The notes beneath the pieces are model-generated. The model was not told the origin of the DNA. It ran no database searches and saw nothing but the letters and a program-made list of their open reading frames with translations. 64,000 nt of DNA from contig CAVOLQ010000003.1 of assembly GCA_963696875.1 (NCBI GenBank), positions 434,001 through 498,000 on the forward strand, written 5' to 3'. Origin of the DNA: Albibacterium sp963696875. Its GTDB lineage: Bacteria; Bacteroidota; Bacteroidia; Sphingobacteriales; Sphingobacteriaceae. Positions 9,673-17,634 of the stretch are shown piece by piece; position 1 is the first letter of the stretch, and each line of letters opens with the position of its first letter. The translations under genes were made by a program, and so were the position numbers.

Positions 9673-10146
9673 TTAAGGATTTGATTCGTATTTCCTTAAC
9701 ATTTCCGAATGGGGGATATTATCTTCAAGATAGATATCTCCTTCTGATCTAAATCCAAATTTTTCGTAGAACGGAATTGCGTAGGACTGTGCTCCGATGC
9801 GTATATCTACATGTCCGAAAATTAAAAAGGCTTGGTCTATTGATTTCTTCAATAGAATATTTCCTAGCCCTATTCCATGCACTTTGGTTATAATACGGCC
9901 TATAGCCGCCTCCTCATATACAATAGCGGGAGGAAATAATCTCGAATATGCAACCAGCGTATTGGTATTATCAAAAATCATGAGGTGATAGGCTTTTTGA
10001 TCCATTCCATCCATATCCTGATATAGGCATTGTTGTTCGAGAACGAAAATCTCTGACCTTAACTGTAGAATTCCATAAAGTTCAACCAATGAAAGTTCAT
10101 GAAAGGGCTTACAAGAGCTTCTTAAAAGATCCTTGTCTAGTTTCAC
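9673..10146 (-). CDS. GNAT N-acetyltransferase, ElaA family
   Basis: Predicted acetyl-CoA-dependent acyltransferase of 157 residues from a GTG start. The N-terminal ElaA signature is clear: LSLVELYGILQLRSEIFVLEQ followed by YQDMDGMDQKAYHL. The CoA-binding region includes IGRIITKVHGIGLGNILLKK, and the end (YEKFGFRSEGDIYLEDNIPHSEM) is typical. The physiological substrate of ElaA is not settled. The gene converges on the E2 gene, with 12 bases between the stops. Confidence 0.88.
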   Translation of the reverse strand: MKLDKDLLRSSCKPFHELSLVELYGILQLRSEIFVLEQQCLYQDMDGMDQKAYHLMIFDNTNTLVAYSRLFPPAIVYEEAAIGRIITKVHGIGLGNILLKKSIDQAFLIFGHVDIRIGAQSYAIPFYEKFGFRSEGDIYLEDNIPHSEMLRKYESNP

Positions 10147-10198
10147 TGAAAATATTATTAGTTTATTAACAATTAACGCTATTGATAATCAATATGGT

Positions 10199-11512
10199 TT
10201 AGTTTTTATATTTAAACCATTTTAGTAATTCTTTATAAGAAGCTTTTTTACCATACATTAAGATACCAACTCTGTATATTCTTGCAGCTACCCAAGTGGT
10301 AAAGACAAAGCCTGCAACAAGCAAGACAATAGACAAAGCCAATTGCCAAGCCGGAACTCCAAATGGAATCCTTACTAACATGGCAATAGGAGATGTAAAA
10401 GGAATCATGCTCAACCAAAAAGCCAGTGGCCCACTCGGATCTTTCAGCAATACGCTAAAAGACATCATGTAAGTAAAAAGTAAGGGCATGGTAATGGGTA
10501 GCATAAATTGCTGAGTTTCAGTTTCATTATCCACAGCAGATCCAACCGCGGCAAAAAGAGCACTGTATAACAGGTAACCCCCAATAAAATAAAACAAAAA
10601 TGTGCCAATTATGTATGGGAAATTGATTGTTGAAACGGCCTTTTGCACATCTAAGAGCATTCCACTTTGCATGGCAGCAGATTGCGGTGTACCAACTCCG
10701 ATATTTTCCATTTGACTAGCCATGTTTCCACTGTTATCAAATAACAAGGTGGCTGCCGTAAAAAGTCCTCCTGAAAGGACAATCCATAGAATGAATTGGG
10801 TTAGTCCGACTAAGCCAATCCCAATTATCTTCCCTAACATTAGTTGAAAAGGGCGAACAGAAGAGATAATAATTTCGACTATCCGGTTATTCTTCTCTTC
10901 AATTACCCCTCTCATCACCTGAGCGCCATATATAAATAATGTGATATAAATAATGATGGAAGAAAACATGCTTATTCCCATTGAGGCACCGGCATTGCTA
11001 TCTTTTTCGCCTTCCGTAGTCAATTCTTTGCTAGATATTTTAATATTAGGCTTAATCCTTTCCAATATCTTTGTATCTATTCCTGCTTCATTAAGTTGAA
11101 TACCTCTCAAAATAGAATTAAGCTGAGCACTAATTTGCTCTTGTGTGAACAGGCCAACGCTACTTGAAGAATATAGTTCTACCCTTTGACTCTCTTGAAT
11201 ATTTTTGGGTATTATTAATAAATATTGATTTTTATTGTTTTCTTGGTTGACTTTTTCTTTTTCTATTTCGGGTGAGCTAGTGGCATTAGCGAATAGTAAT
11301 GTATTGCTACTTTCTAATCTATTAATAAATTCGCCATTATCGTCGATGACATTAACTTTTGTGACTGTATCGGCATCTTTTATACTAAGAAAAATGACCC
11401 CAGCCCACATTCCTAGAAAAAGCAGAGGTACTATAAAAGTCATCAGTAAAAAGGATTTCTTTTTAACCCGACTGAAATACTCTCGTTTTATAATAAGGCT
11501 GATTTTATGCAT
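10199..11512 (-). CDS. ABC-2 type exporter permease (NatB-like)
   Basis: Membrane subunit of an ABC exporter. The 437-residue protein has one N-terminal transmembrane helix (FLLMTFIVPLLFLGMWAGVI), a large extracytoplasmic domain (about residues 45-165), and five or six C-terminal helices, the pattern of the ABC2_membrane_3/NatB family. The ATPase gene immediately upstream overlaps it by 8 bases, indicating translational coupling. The substrate cannot be read from the sequence; sodium, drugs and lipids are all possible for this family. Confidence 0.9.
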   Translation of the reverse strand: MHKISLIIKREYFSRVKKKSFLLMTFIVPLLFLGMWAGVIFLSIKDADTVTKVNVIDDNGEFINRLESSNTLLFANATSSPEIEKEKVNQENNKNQYLLIIPKNIQESQRVELYSSSSVGLFTQEQISAQLNSILRGIQLNEAGIDTKILERIKPNIKISSKELTTEGEKDSNAGASMGISMFSSIIIYITLFIYGAQVMRGVIEEKNNRIVEIIISSVRPFQLMLGKIIGIGLVGLTQFILWIVLSGGLFTAATLLFDNSGNMASQMENIGVGTPQSAAMQSGMLLDVQKAVSTINFPYIIGTFLFYFIGGYLLYSALFAAVGSAVDNETETQQFMLPITMPLLFTYMMSFSVLLKDPSGPLAFWLSMIPFTSPIAMLVRIPFGVPAWQLALSIVLLVAGFVFTTWVAARIYRVGILMYGKKASYKELLKWFKYKN

Positions 11513-12434
11513 ACTGGACCGGTACTTTATTTTCTTGAACTTTTTGAATGAAAATTTCGTTGAGACTAGGAATGATTTCCTTTAATTCCAAAATTCGAAC
11601 TTGTGGGATTAGAAAATTCAATACATCGTTCATGGAGAAATTTCCCAAGACACGAATCTTATCTATAGTTTCTCCATGAATCGTCTGACTTTCCAAAACT
11701 TCATACAGTGTTTGTGAAGGATAGATGGTTTTACCTTCTGTATCTAAGTATTTCACTTGAAAGGTATTGTTTCTGTATTGGTTTTTTACATCGACAACTT
11801 TTCCGTCAAGCACTTTTTTAGCTTTATTAAGAAGAACGATGCTATCACATAACTGTTCTACAGATTCCATACGATGTGTAGAAAATATTATTGTAGATCC
11901 TTTTTTATTTAAGTCTAGAATTTCATTCTTAATAATTTCGGCATTTACCGGGTCAAAGCCACTAAAAGGCTCATCTAAGATTAGGAGTTCGGGTTCGTGG
12001 ATGACTGTTGCGACAAACTGCACTTTTTGTTGCATGCCCTTACTTAGATCTTCTACTTTCTTATTCCACCAGTTTTGCATATCCATTTTTTCGAACCAAT
12101 AGTTGATTTTCCTTATGGCATCATTTTTTGAAAGACCTTTTAACTGTGCTAGATACAGTAGTTGCTCACCGATCAGCATTTTTTTATAGAGCCCTCTTTC
12201 TTCTGGCAGGTAACCGATGTGAGCAATATGGTTTGCATTTAGTGGTTCACCCTTAAAAAAGATATTACCTGCATCGGGAGCCGTAATTTGGTTGATGATA
12301 CGGATCAAGGAGGTTTTCCCGGCGCCGTTTGGCCCCAATAGTCCAAAGATGCTTCCTTTTTCTATTTTAAAAGATACATCATCTAACGCACGATGCTTGG
12401 CATAGTCTTTAGTAATATTTCTTATTTCTAACAT
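11505..12434 (-). CDS. ABC transporter ATP-binding subunit (NatA-like)
   Basis: Nucleotide-binding subunit partnering the downstream NatB-like permease. It has Walker A (GLLGPNGAGKTSLIR), Q-loop region IGYLPEERGLYKKM, signature motif LSKGMQQKVQ, Walker B (LLILDEPFSGFDPVN) and H-loop STHR. After the NBD (about 1-210) comes a C-terminal DUF4162-like extension. The length is 309. It is the first gene of a two-gene operon; the terminator of dnaJ lies just upstream. Confidence 0.93.
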   Translation of the reverse strand: MLEIRNITKDYAKHRALDDVSFKIEKGSIFGLLGPNGAGKTSLIRIINQITAPDAGNIFFKGEPLNANHIAHIGYLPEERGLYKKMLIGEQLLYLAQLKGLSKNDAIRKINYWFEKMDMQNWWNKKVEDLSKGMQQKVQFVATVIHEPELLILDEPFSGFDPVNAEIIKNEILDLNKKGSTIIFSTHRMESVEQLCDSIVLLNKAKKVLDGKVVDVKNQYRNNTFQVKYLDTEGKTIYPSQTLYEVLESQTIHGETIDKIRVLGNFSMNDVLNFLIPQVRILELKEIIPSLNEIFIQKVQENKVPVQYA

Positions 12435-12471
12435 CCAGGTAGATTTTTAACTAATTTACATTTATTAGGTA

Positions 12472-12503
12472 TAAAAAAAGAGGATTTGTTACAAATCCTC
12501 TTT
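12472..12503 (-). terminator. Intrinsic terminator downstream of dnaJ
   Basis: A perfect inverted repeat (arms AAAGAGGATTT / AAATCCTCTTT, five-base loop) is followed on the minus strand by a run of T. It lies 44 bases past the dnaJ stop and separates grpE-dnaJ from the ABC exporter genes. On the plus strand it is also followed by a T run, but no plus-strand gene ends there. Confidence 0.8.
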
Positions 12504-12546
12504 AATTTTTTTAGAAATAATGTCTTTGGTTTTTTATTTGATGGTT

Positions 12547-13702
12547 TTACTCAAAGTATTCTTTCATTTTCTCGAAGAAGCTTTTTTCACTTTTTCCTGG
12601 TTGAGGTTTAAAGTTTGCGGATGAACGTAATTCTTCCAATTTTTCCCGTTCTTCTTTGGAAACCGCCTTGGGTGTCCAGACGTTAATGTATACCAATTGA
12701 TCTCCTTTGTGGTAGGAATTTACTTCTGGAATACCTTTTCCTTTTAACCTTAATATTTTACCGGCTTGGGTGCCTGGCTCTATCTTTATCTTTGCTTTAC
12801 CGTCAATAGTAGGAACTTCGACAGACATTCCTAAAGTAGCATCTATAAAGCTTAGATGCAGGTCGTAAATTATGTTAATTCCATCTCGTTTTAATACTTC
12901 ATGTGGAATTTCTTCAATTAAAATTATCAAATCTCCGGCAATCCCGCCTCTCGGAGCTGCGTTTCCTTTGCCAGACATTGAAAGCTGGATTCCTTCACTT
13001 ACTCCGGCAGGGATATTAATTGAGATTGTTTCCTCTCCTCTTATTAAACCATTACCGCTGCATTTTACACATTTAGCCGTAATTTCTACACCTTCGCCAT
13101 TACAAGTAGGACATGTGCTCGTAGTTTGCATTTGACCTAAGAAAGTGCTGGTTACTCGTCTTACCGAGCCTTGGCCGTTACAAGTTCTACAGGTATTGAA
13201 TGATGATTTATCTTTTGCACCCGAGCCATCACAGGAATCACAGACAATTTGCTTGCTTACTTTAATCTTTTTTTCAACTCCATTGGCAATTTCTTCCAAG
13301 GTCAATTTTACTTTGATCCGCAAATTGCTGCCTCTAGCTACACGTCGACCGCCGCCACGCGTTCTGGCCGCCACCAAAAAAGCTATCAAAAGGACTGCCG
13401 CCCCCTCCACCGAAGATATCCCCAAATTGACTGAAGATATCCTCCATATTCATACTTGCACCGCCAAAGCCACCGGCAGCGTTGCCATTATGTCCATATT
13501 GATCGTACCTACTGCGCTTTTCTGGATTGCTTAAGATTTCATAAGCTTCAGCGGCTTCTTTAAATTTATCTTCTGCACTAGGGTCATCCGGGTTTTTATC
13601 CGGATGGTATTTTATCGCTAATTTGCGGTAAGCGCTTTTAATTTCAACATGTTCGGCACTTCGGGAAACCCCTAATACGTCATAATAATCTCTTTTTGAC
13701 AT
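12547..13702 (-). CDS. dnaJ: Chaperone DnaJ, one frameshift in the Gly-rich linker
   Basis: Hsp40 co-chaperone that stimulates DnaK ATPase. From ATG 13702: J domain with HPD in YRKLAIKYHPDKNPDD, then a Gly/Phe-rich region. The frame breaks at 13362-13363, where the minus strand reads CCAGAACGCG; removing one A restores GGGQTRGGGRRVARGS. Beyond lie four zinc-finger repeats (CDSCDGSG, CRTCNGQG, CPTCNGEG, CVKCSGNG) and the C-terminal substrate-binding domain. Corrected length is about 384, normal for DnaJ. The cell would be expected to need DnaJ, so a base-call error is favoured. It is co-transcribed with grpE, 10 bases upstream. Confidence 0.93.
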
Positions 13703-13712
13703 CTTTGAATTT

Positions 13713-14279
13713 CTAACTTCCTACAACAACTTTTGCATAACGAAGTACTTTATCGTTTAATAAATAACCTTTTACTACTTCGTCGATAATTTTGCCCTTC
13801 ATTTCTTCGCTAGGTGCAGGTATATTGGTAATCGCTTCGTGGAAATCAGCATCAAACGGCTGATTTATAGTTTCCATTTCCTTTAATCCTTTTTGCTGTA
13901 AGGTCTTTTTTAATTTATTTGCAACCAATTGAATACCTTCTTTCATAGCGGTATCATTTCCATGTTCTTCAATTGCTTTTAAAGCACGTTCTAAATCATC
14001 TAAAACCGGCAAAAGGTCAACTATTACATCTTTACCAGCTGATTGCAAAAGTTCGATTCGCTCTCTAGAGGTTCTTCGTTTATAGTTATCAAATTCAGCA
14101 TATAAGCGGATATATTTATTATTGGCATCGTTTAGTTCGGTTTTTAATAAAGCTTCGGGTGATAAATCTTCCGAAGGCAGATTCTCATCATTATTCATGT
14201 GTTCTCCACTTACAGCTTCCTTGTCTTCGAAATCTTCATTCTTTTCAGAACCTGTGTTATCTGTATGATCTGTTTTCAT
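13713..14279 (-). CDS. grpE: Nucleotide exchange factor GrpE
   Basis: Exchange factor for DnaK. The 188-residue protein has an acidic, low-complexity N-terminus (about 1-40), a long coiled-coil helix (about 40-105, including YIRLYAEFDNYKRRTSRERI), and the C-terminal beta-wing domain with the family signature from LKEMETINQPFDADFHEA to GYLLNDKVLRYAKVVV. It precedes dnaJ on the same strand; dnaK is not in the window. Confidence 0.96.
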   Translation of the reverse strand: MKTDHTDNTGSEKNEDFEDKEAVSGEHMNNDENLPSEDLSPEALLKTELNDANNKYIRLYAEFDNYKRRTSRERIELLQSAGKDVIVDLLPVLDDLERALKAIEEHGNDTAMKEGIQLVANKLKKTLQQKGLKEMETINQPFDADFHEAITNIPAPSEEMKGKIIDEVVKGYLLNDKVLRYAKVVVGS

Positions 14280-14464
14280 TTTTCTTATTAATAAAAATTT
14301 AATCTGATTACAATCTTTTATGAGAAGACCGTTAAATCAATTTAATAATTATGCTTTGACATAATGCATTAACAAATCTTTTGCCATTCTAATTTACACG
14401 TCAGGCTGTCAGTCTTGCTGTTTATGGGAGAACAAATTGACGTAAATAGGAAATGCTGACAGGA

Positions 14465-15148
14465 TTAATCGATGCTAACATTGTCTAATAAAGATCCTGA
14501 TTGTGTTTTTATTATTCGAGCGGGTAGATTTTTTATCATTTGATAATCATGTGTTGCCATTACGACGGCGGTGCCTGAACGACTGATTTCTTTTAGTAAC
14601 AATACAATTTCTTCGGAAGTGTCAGGGTCTAAGTTACCAGTTGGTTCATCGGCTAAGATAAGTTCCGGGTGATTAAGTAATGCTCGTGCTATCACAACTC
14701 GCTGTTGTTCACCACCTGAAAGTTCATGTGTCATTTTTTTGAGCTTTGAACGTAAGCCTACTTTTTCTAGAACGTCAAGCATTCTATCCATAATTAATTT
14801 TTTATCTTTCCAGCCTGTTGCACGTAATACAAATTCCAAGTTTTTTTGAACAGTTCGATCGGTTAGTAAGTGAAAATCCTGAAATACAATTCCTAATTTC
14901 CTGCGCAAATAAGGAATATCCCGCTCATGAGTTTTCTTTAAATCAAAGCCAGCAACCACTCCCTCCCCAGAGTTGGTATATAAATCGCCATAGATGACTT
15001 TTAGTAAGCTGCTTTTGCCGGATCCAGTTTGGCCAATTAAATAAATAAATTCACCTTCATTTACCTTCAAGTTTACATTAGAAAGTACAAGATGTTTTTG
15101 CTGATAAATATCTATATTTTTTAAATTTACTACTATATTTTCAATCAT
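14465..15148 (-). CDS. ftsE: Cell division ATP-binding protein FtsE
   Basis: ATPase of the FtsEX complex, which links Z-ring constriction to activation of cell-wall hydrolases. In 227 residues it has Walker A (GQTGSGKSSLL), Q-loop IVFQDFHLL, signature LSGGEQQRVVIARAL, Walker B (LILADEPTGNLDP) and H-loop ATHD, with the compact FtsE length. Its ATG overlaps the TAA of the small gene before it (TAATG), so the two are coupled. ftsX is not adjacent, which is usual in this phylum. LolD is the main alternative, but the LRRKLGIVFQDF region favours FtsE. Confidence 0.87.
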   Translation of the reverse strand: MIENIVVNLKNIDIYQQKHLVLSNVNLKVNEGEFIYLIGQTGSGKSSLLKVIYGDLYTNSGEGVVAGFDLKKTHERDIPYLRRKLGIVFQDFHLLTDRTVQKNLEFVLRATGWKDKKLIMDRMLDVLEKVGLRSKLKKMTHELSGGEQQRVVIARALLNHPELILADEPTGNLDPDTSEEIVLLLKEISRSGTAVVMATHDYQMIKNLPARIIKTQSGSLLDNVSID

Positions 15149-15354
15149 TACGAAAGGTCTAATTTTTTGATTTGGCCGAAAGGTATTTCTTCTACAACGC
15201 TCATGATGTAGGTCATTTTATCTTGTAAGCCGATTTTTTGAAGTGCTTTATCAGGACGATCTACTCTAAAATACGCAAGGAGAGTGAAATTATCATCACG
15301 TAATTGCACATAATCTGGAATTTTCGCTACCCCTTTTACTTTGATGACATACAT
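15148..15354 (-). CDS. Small conserved-looking protein coupled to ftsE, function unknown
   Basis: Predicted 68-residue cytoplasmic protein with no signal peptide or membrane segment and a mixed alpha/beta composition (start MYVIKVKGVAKIPDYVQLRD). It shares one base with the ftsE ATG in a TAATG overlap, so the ribosome probably re-initiates directly on ftsE. A -7 box lies four bases before its ATG. I do not recognise a characterised family, and no catalytic motif is visible. The tight coupling suggests a role tied to FtsE, which is inference only. Confidence 0.75.
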   Translation of the reverse strand: MYVIKVKGVAKIPDYVQLRDDNFTLLAYFRVDRPDKALQKIGLQDKMTYIMSVVEEIPFGQIKKLDLS

Positions 15355-15358
15355 AATT

Positions 15359-15366
15359 CAAAGTTA
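15359..15366 (-). promoter_or_regulatory. Putative -7 box TAACTTTG for the small gene-ftsE pair
   Basis: The minus strand reads TAACTTTG, an exact TAnnTTTG match, with only four bases to the ATG at 15354. Transcription would begin at or within a few bases of the start codon. Confidence 0.45.
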
Positions 15367-15398
15367 ATTATTAATATGAGAATTTCAACCTTGACTCA

Positions 15399-16421
15399 CT
15401 ATAACTGTTTGCTCAAAAAATCAATTACATCTATACCGTCTGCATAGTCGGTTAATTTTGGTGACTGACTTTCTCCAAATGGAATAACAGGAATCGACGT
15501 ATCAAGGGATATTGAACTAACGATGCATTGTATTTCTTGCTTTTTCTCTTTTATTACAGGTATCAATTCATTTAGGGTTTCATATTCTTCGTAATAAACT
15601 ACGGCTAGGGGAGAGGCTAGTCTTTCATCCTTTTTTAACAATAAAAAGCCGTTATCTAAATGCTCATCACCGTTTACAAGGTAGATTGACTTGTTATAAT
15701 CATAATTATTATGATATTTAAAATGGTTTGCGATGTCGTGGAAACATTCTATGCCTTCAAAAAAGTCAGCATAGCGGTATTCTTTTGGAAAATATATTTT
15801 AGAAACATTTCGACACCCCAACCCAAAATAATCAAATATGTCATGGCCTAGTGCTTTTATTTCTTCCTTATCTTCCTTTCCGGAAATGATTGCGACACCA
15901 TTTCTATTTTTTCGTATAATATGTGGAACGTTTTTAAAGTAATATTCAAAATAACGAGAAGTATTATTACTACCTGTTGCAATAATACTATCGAAACCTT
16001 TTAATCGTTCAACTAAATTTATCTGCTGTTTAAATGAGGGCTCAATTTCTGAAAGCTTATCTAGGAGATGCGGAATTAATAGTTTATCGTCAGAAGATAG
16101 TTTTATTTGAACATTGAAACCTGTGATCAGACTGCAAAGAATATCGTGAAAGCCTACTAATGGAATATTTCCTGCTAAAATCAAACCTACGGTTTTGTTT
16201 CTGAAGCCATCAAAGTTTACGGAATAAGAAGATAGCCAACTTTCAAGAAGATTTTTATCTAGATTTTTTGCAAGTGCTTGTATCCCTGAGCTTATATTTT
16301 CTATTGTAAACCATGGATTAAGTGTTTGTGCTTTTCTCAAAACATCTTGTAAATGCTCATCATTGTTTTTAATGTATTGTCCGAGAGTTGAAAATGCTTC
16401 AATGCGTTGTTTGCTTGTCAA
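15399..16421 (-). CDS. Acyl-CoA reductase, LuxC-like
   Basis: NADPH-dependent acyl reductase of the LuxC family (aldehyde-dehydrogenase superfamily), which reduces acyl-CoA or an acyl-enzyme to fatty aldehyde. The 340-residue frame begins at TTG. It has GLILAGNIPLVGFHDILCS near residue 80, the central ATGSNNTSRYFEYYF, and the predicted catalytic cysteine in YFGLGCRNVSKIYFP. No LuxE-type acyl-protein synthetase is nearby. It is divergent from a dicluster ferredoxin and the two putative promoters lie back to back. There are no luminescence genes here, so lipid aldehyde or quinolone chemistry is possible but unproven. Confidence 0.85.
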   Translation of the reverse strand: MTSKQRIEAFSTLGQYIKNNDEHLQDVLRKAQTLNPWFTIENISSGIQALAKNLDKNLLESWLSSYSVNFDGFRNKTVGLILAGNIPLVGFHDILCSLITGFNVQIKLSSDDKLLIPHLLDKLSEIEPSFKQQINLVERLKGFDSIIATGSNNTSRYFEYYFKNVPHIIRKNRNGVAIISGKEDKEEIKALGHDIFDYFGLGCRNVSKIYFPKEYRYADFFEGIECFHDIANHFKYHNNYDYNKSIYLVNGDEHLDNGFLLLKKDERLASPLAVVYYEEYETLNELIPVIKEKKQEIQCIVSSISLDTSIPVIPFGESQSPKLTDYADGIDVIDFLSKQL

Positions 16422-16458
16422 AATATGCTATTTAAAAGTCTTATTAATATTTATTAAT

Positions 16459-16466
16459 TATATTTG
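16459..16466 (+). promoter_or_regulatory. Putative -7 box TATATTTG for the ferredoxin gene
   Basis: Exact TAnnTTTG match 97 bases before the ferredoxin ATG. It sits next to an oppositely oriented box at 16473-16480. Confidence 0.4.
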
Positions 16467-16472
16467 CGATTA

Positions 16473-16480
16473 CAAAAATA
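16473..16480 (-). promoter_or_regulatory. Putative -7 box TATTTTTG for the acyl-CoA reductase gene
   Basis: The minus strand reads TATTTTTG, a TAnnTTTG match 51 bases before the TTG start of the acyl-CoA reductase. The two divergent boxes are only 6 bases apart, so the promoters overlap. Confidence 0.4.
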
Positions 16481-16563
16481 GAAAAACAAATCCTTTAATA
16501 GAGAATTTGAATTTTTAGATTGAGAATACAAGTTAACATTTTAATGATTTTTGAAAAGAAACA

Positions 16564-16911
16564 ATGGCAATTATAATTACTGACGAATGCATTAATTGTG
16601 GGGCTTGCGAACCCGAATGTCCTAATAATGCTATTTATGATGCAGGTGCTTCCTGGCGTTTTTCTGATGGAACTTCCTTAAACGGGATGATTGATTTTGG
16701 TGAAACAAAGGTTTCAGCTGATGAACCACAGGCGGCGATTTCGGATGAGGTTTATTATATTGTTTCTGATAAATGCACAGAATGTGTAGGCTTTCATGAT
16801 GAGCCGCAATGTGCAGCGGTATGTCCCGTGGATTGCTGTGTGGATGATGAAGATGTTCGTGAAACAGAGGAAGAGTTATTAGCTAAGAAAGCGTGGCTTC
16901 ACAATGAGTAA
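16564..16911 (+). CDS. 2[4Fe-4S] ferredoxin, long-insert type
   Basis: Small low-potential electron carrier of 115 residues. The first cluster motif is CINCGACEPECPNNAIY. The second is CTECVGFHDEPQCAAVCPVD, where an insertion separates the second and third cysteines, as in the Allochromatium/FdI-type dicluster ferredoxins. An acidic tail follows. The region between the clusters (about residues 22-65) is unusually long. It is divergent from the LuxC-like reductase, and this pairing makes it a plausible electron partner, although LuxC enzymes normally use NADPH. Confidence 0.92.
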   Translation: MAIIITDECINCGACEPECPNNAIYDAGASWRFSDGTSLNGMIDFGETKVSADEPQAAISDEVYYIVSDKCTECVGFHDEPQCAAVCPVDCCVDDEDVRETEEELLAKKAWLHNE

Positions 16912-16944
16912 TTTAAGGCTCTCAAAAATCATAAAAATATTTCC

Positions 16945-17616
16945 ATGGCTAGATTAAGATATAATAAAGGCTTCACTTTTTTAATCTTAGTCTTAATTTT
17001 CAACTTTTCCTCTTGTGCAAAAACAGTGCAAAAGGAAGAGGTGTTTTATTATAATGATTTTGAATCCGATGATTTTAGCGGCATTTCAAATGGGTACTTG
17101 TTCGAGTATAATGGGTCAACAGTATTAGGAAGATATAATCAAAGCGGTTTTGAACTGCTGTTAACCGATTTGCCAACGCACGATTTGATACAAATTTCCT
17201 TTGATCTTTTTATTCATGATAGTTGGGATGGCGACAAATTAGGTATCGATGAAGTTGATGGCCCCGACATATGGCAGATGCTTATTGATGAAGAGATGTA
17301 TATTAGTGCTTCTTTTTCAAATAATGCCTGTGTAAATGCCAATGGAGTATTTTGTCCACCACAGTCTTATCCTGCCAATTATCCAAATACTAATAATTAT
17401 CCTCGACAAGGGGCCTATCAGGTAAATCTCCCAGGTGCTTGCCATCCACATGGAACAACCACTTTATATAAGATTACTAAAACCATCTCTCATTCAAAAA
17501 GTACATTGCTTTTACAATGTGTGGATCAATTAGTTCAAAAAAATACTGATGATCCTAACTGTGATGAAAGTTGGTCTGTTGATAATATAAAAGTCAGTAC
17601 AATTAAACTTGATTGA
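16945..17616 (+). CDS. Secreted lipoprotein of unknown function
   Basis: 223-residue protein with an N-terminal lipoprotein signal (FLILVLIFNFSSCAK; lipobox FSSC, acylated cysteine about residue 24). The mature part starts YYNDFESDDFSG and contains the beta-rich stretch ISFDLFIHDSWDGD, resembling concanavalin-like/laminin-type jellyroll domains that often bind carbohydrate or calcium. It has several cysteines and aromatic/Asn-Pro-rich loops (PPQSYPANYPNTNNYP). I do not recognise a named family. It lies 18 bases before the Wzi-like gene and is probably co-transcribed with it, hinting at surface polysaccharide. The function is not known. Confidence 0.75.
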   Translation: MARLRYNKGFTFLILVLIFNFSSCAKTVQKEEVFYYNDFESDDFSGISNGYLFEYNGSTVLGRYNQSGFELLLTDLPTHDLIQISFDLFIHDSWDGDKLGIDEVDGPDIWQMLIDEEMYISASFSNNACVNANGVFCPPQSYPANYPNTNNYPRQGAYQVNLPGACHPHGTTTLYKITKTISHSKSTLLLQCVDQLVQKNTDDPNCDESWSVDNIKVSTIKLD

Positions 17617-17634
17617 TAATTTTAAAGAGGTTTT

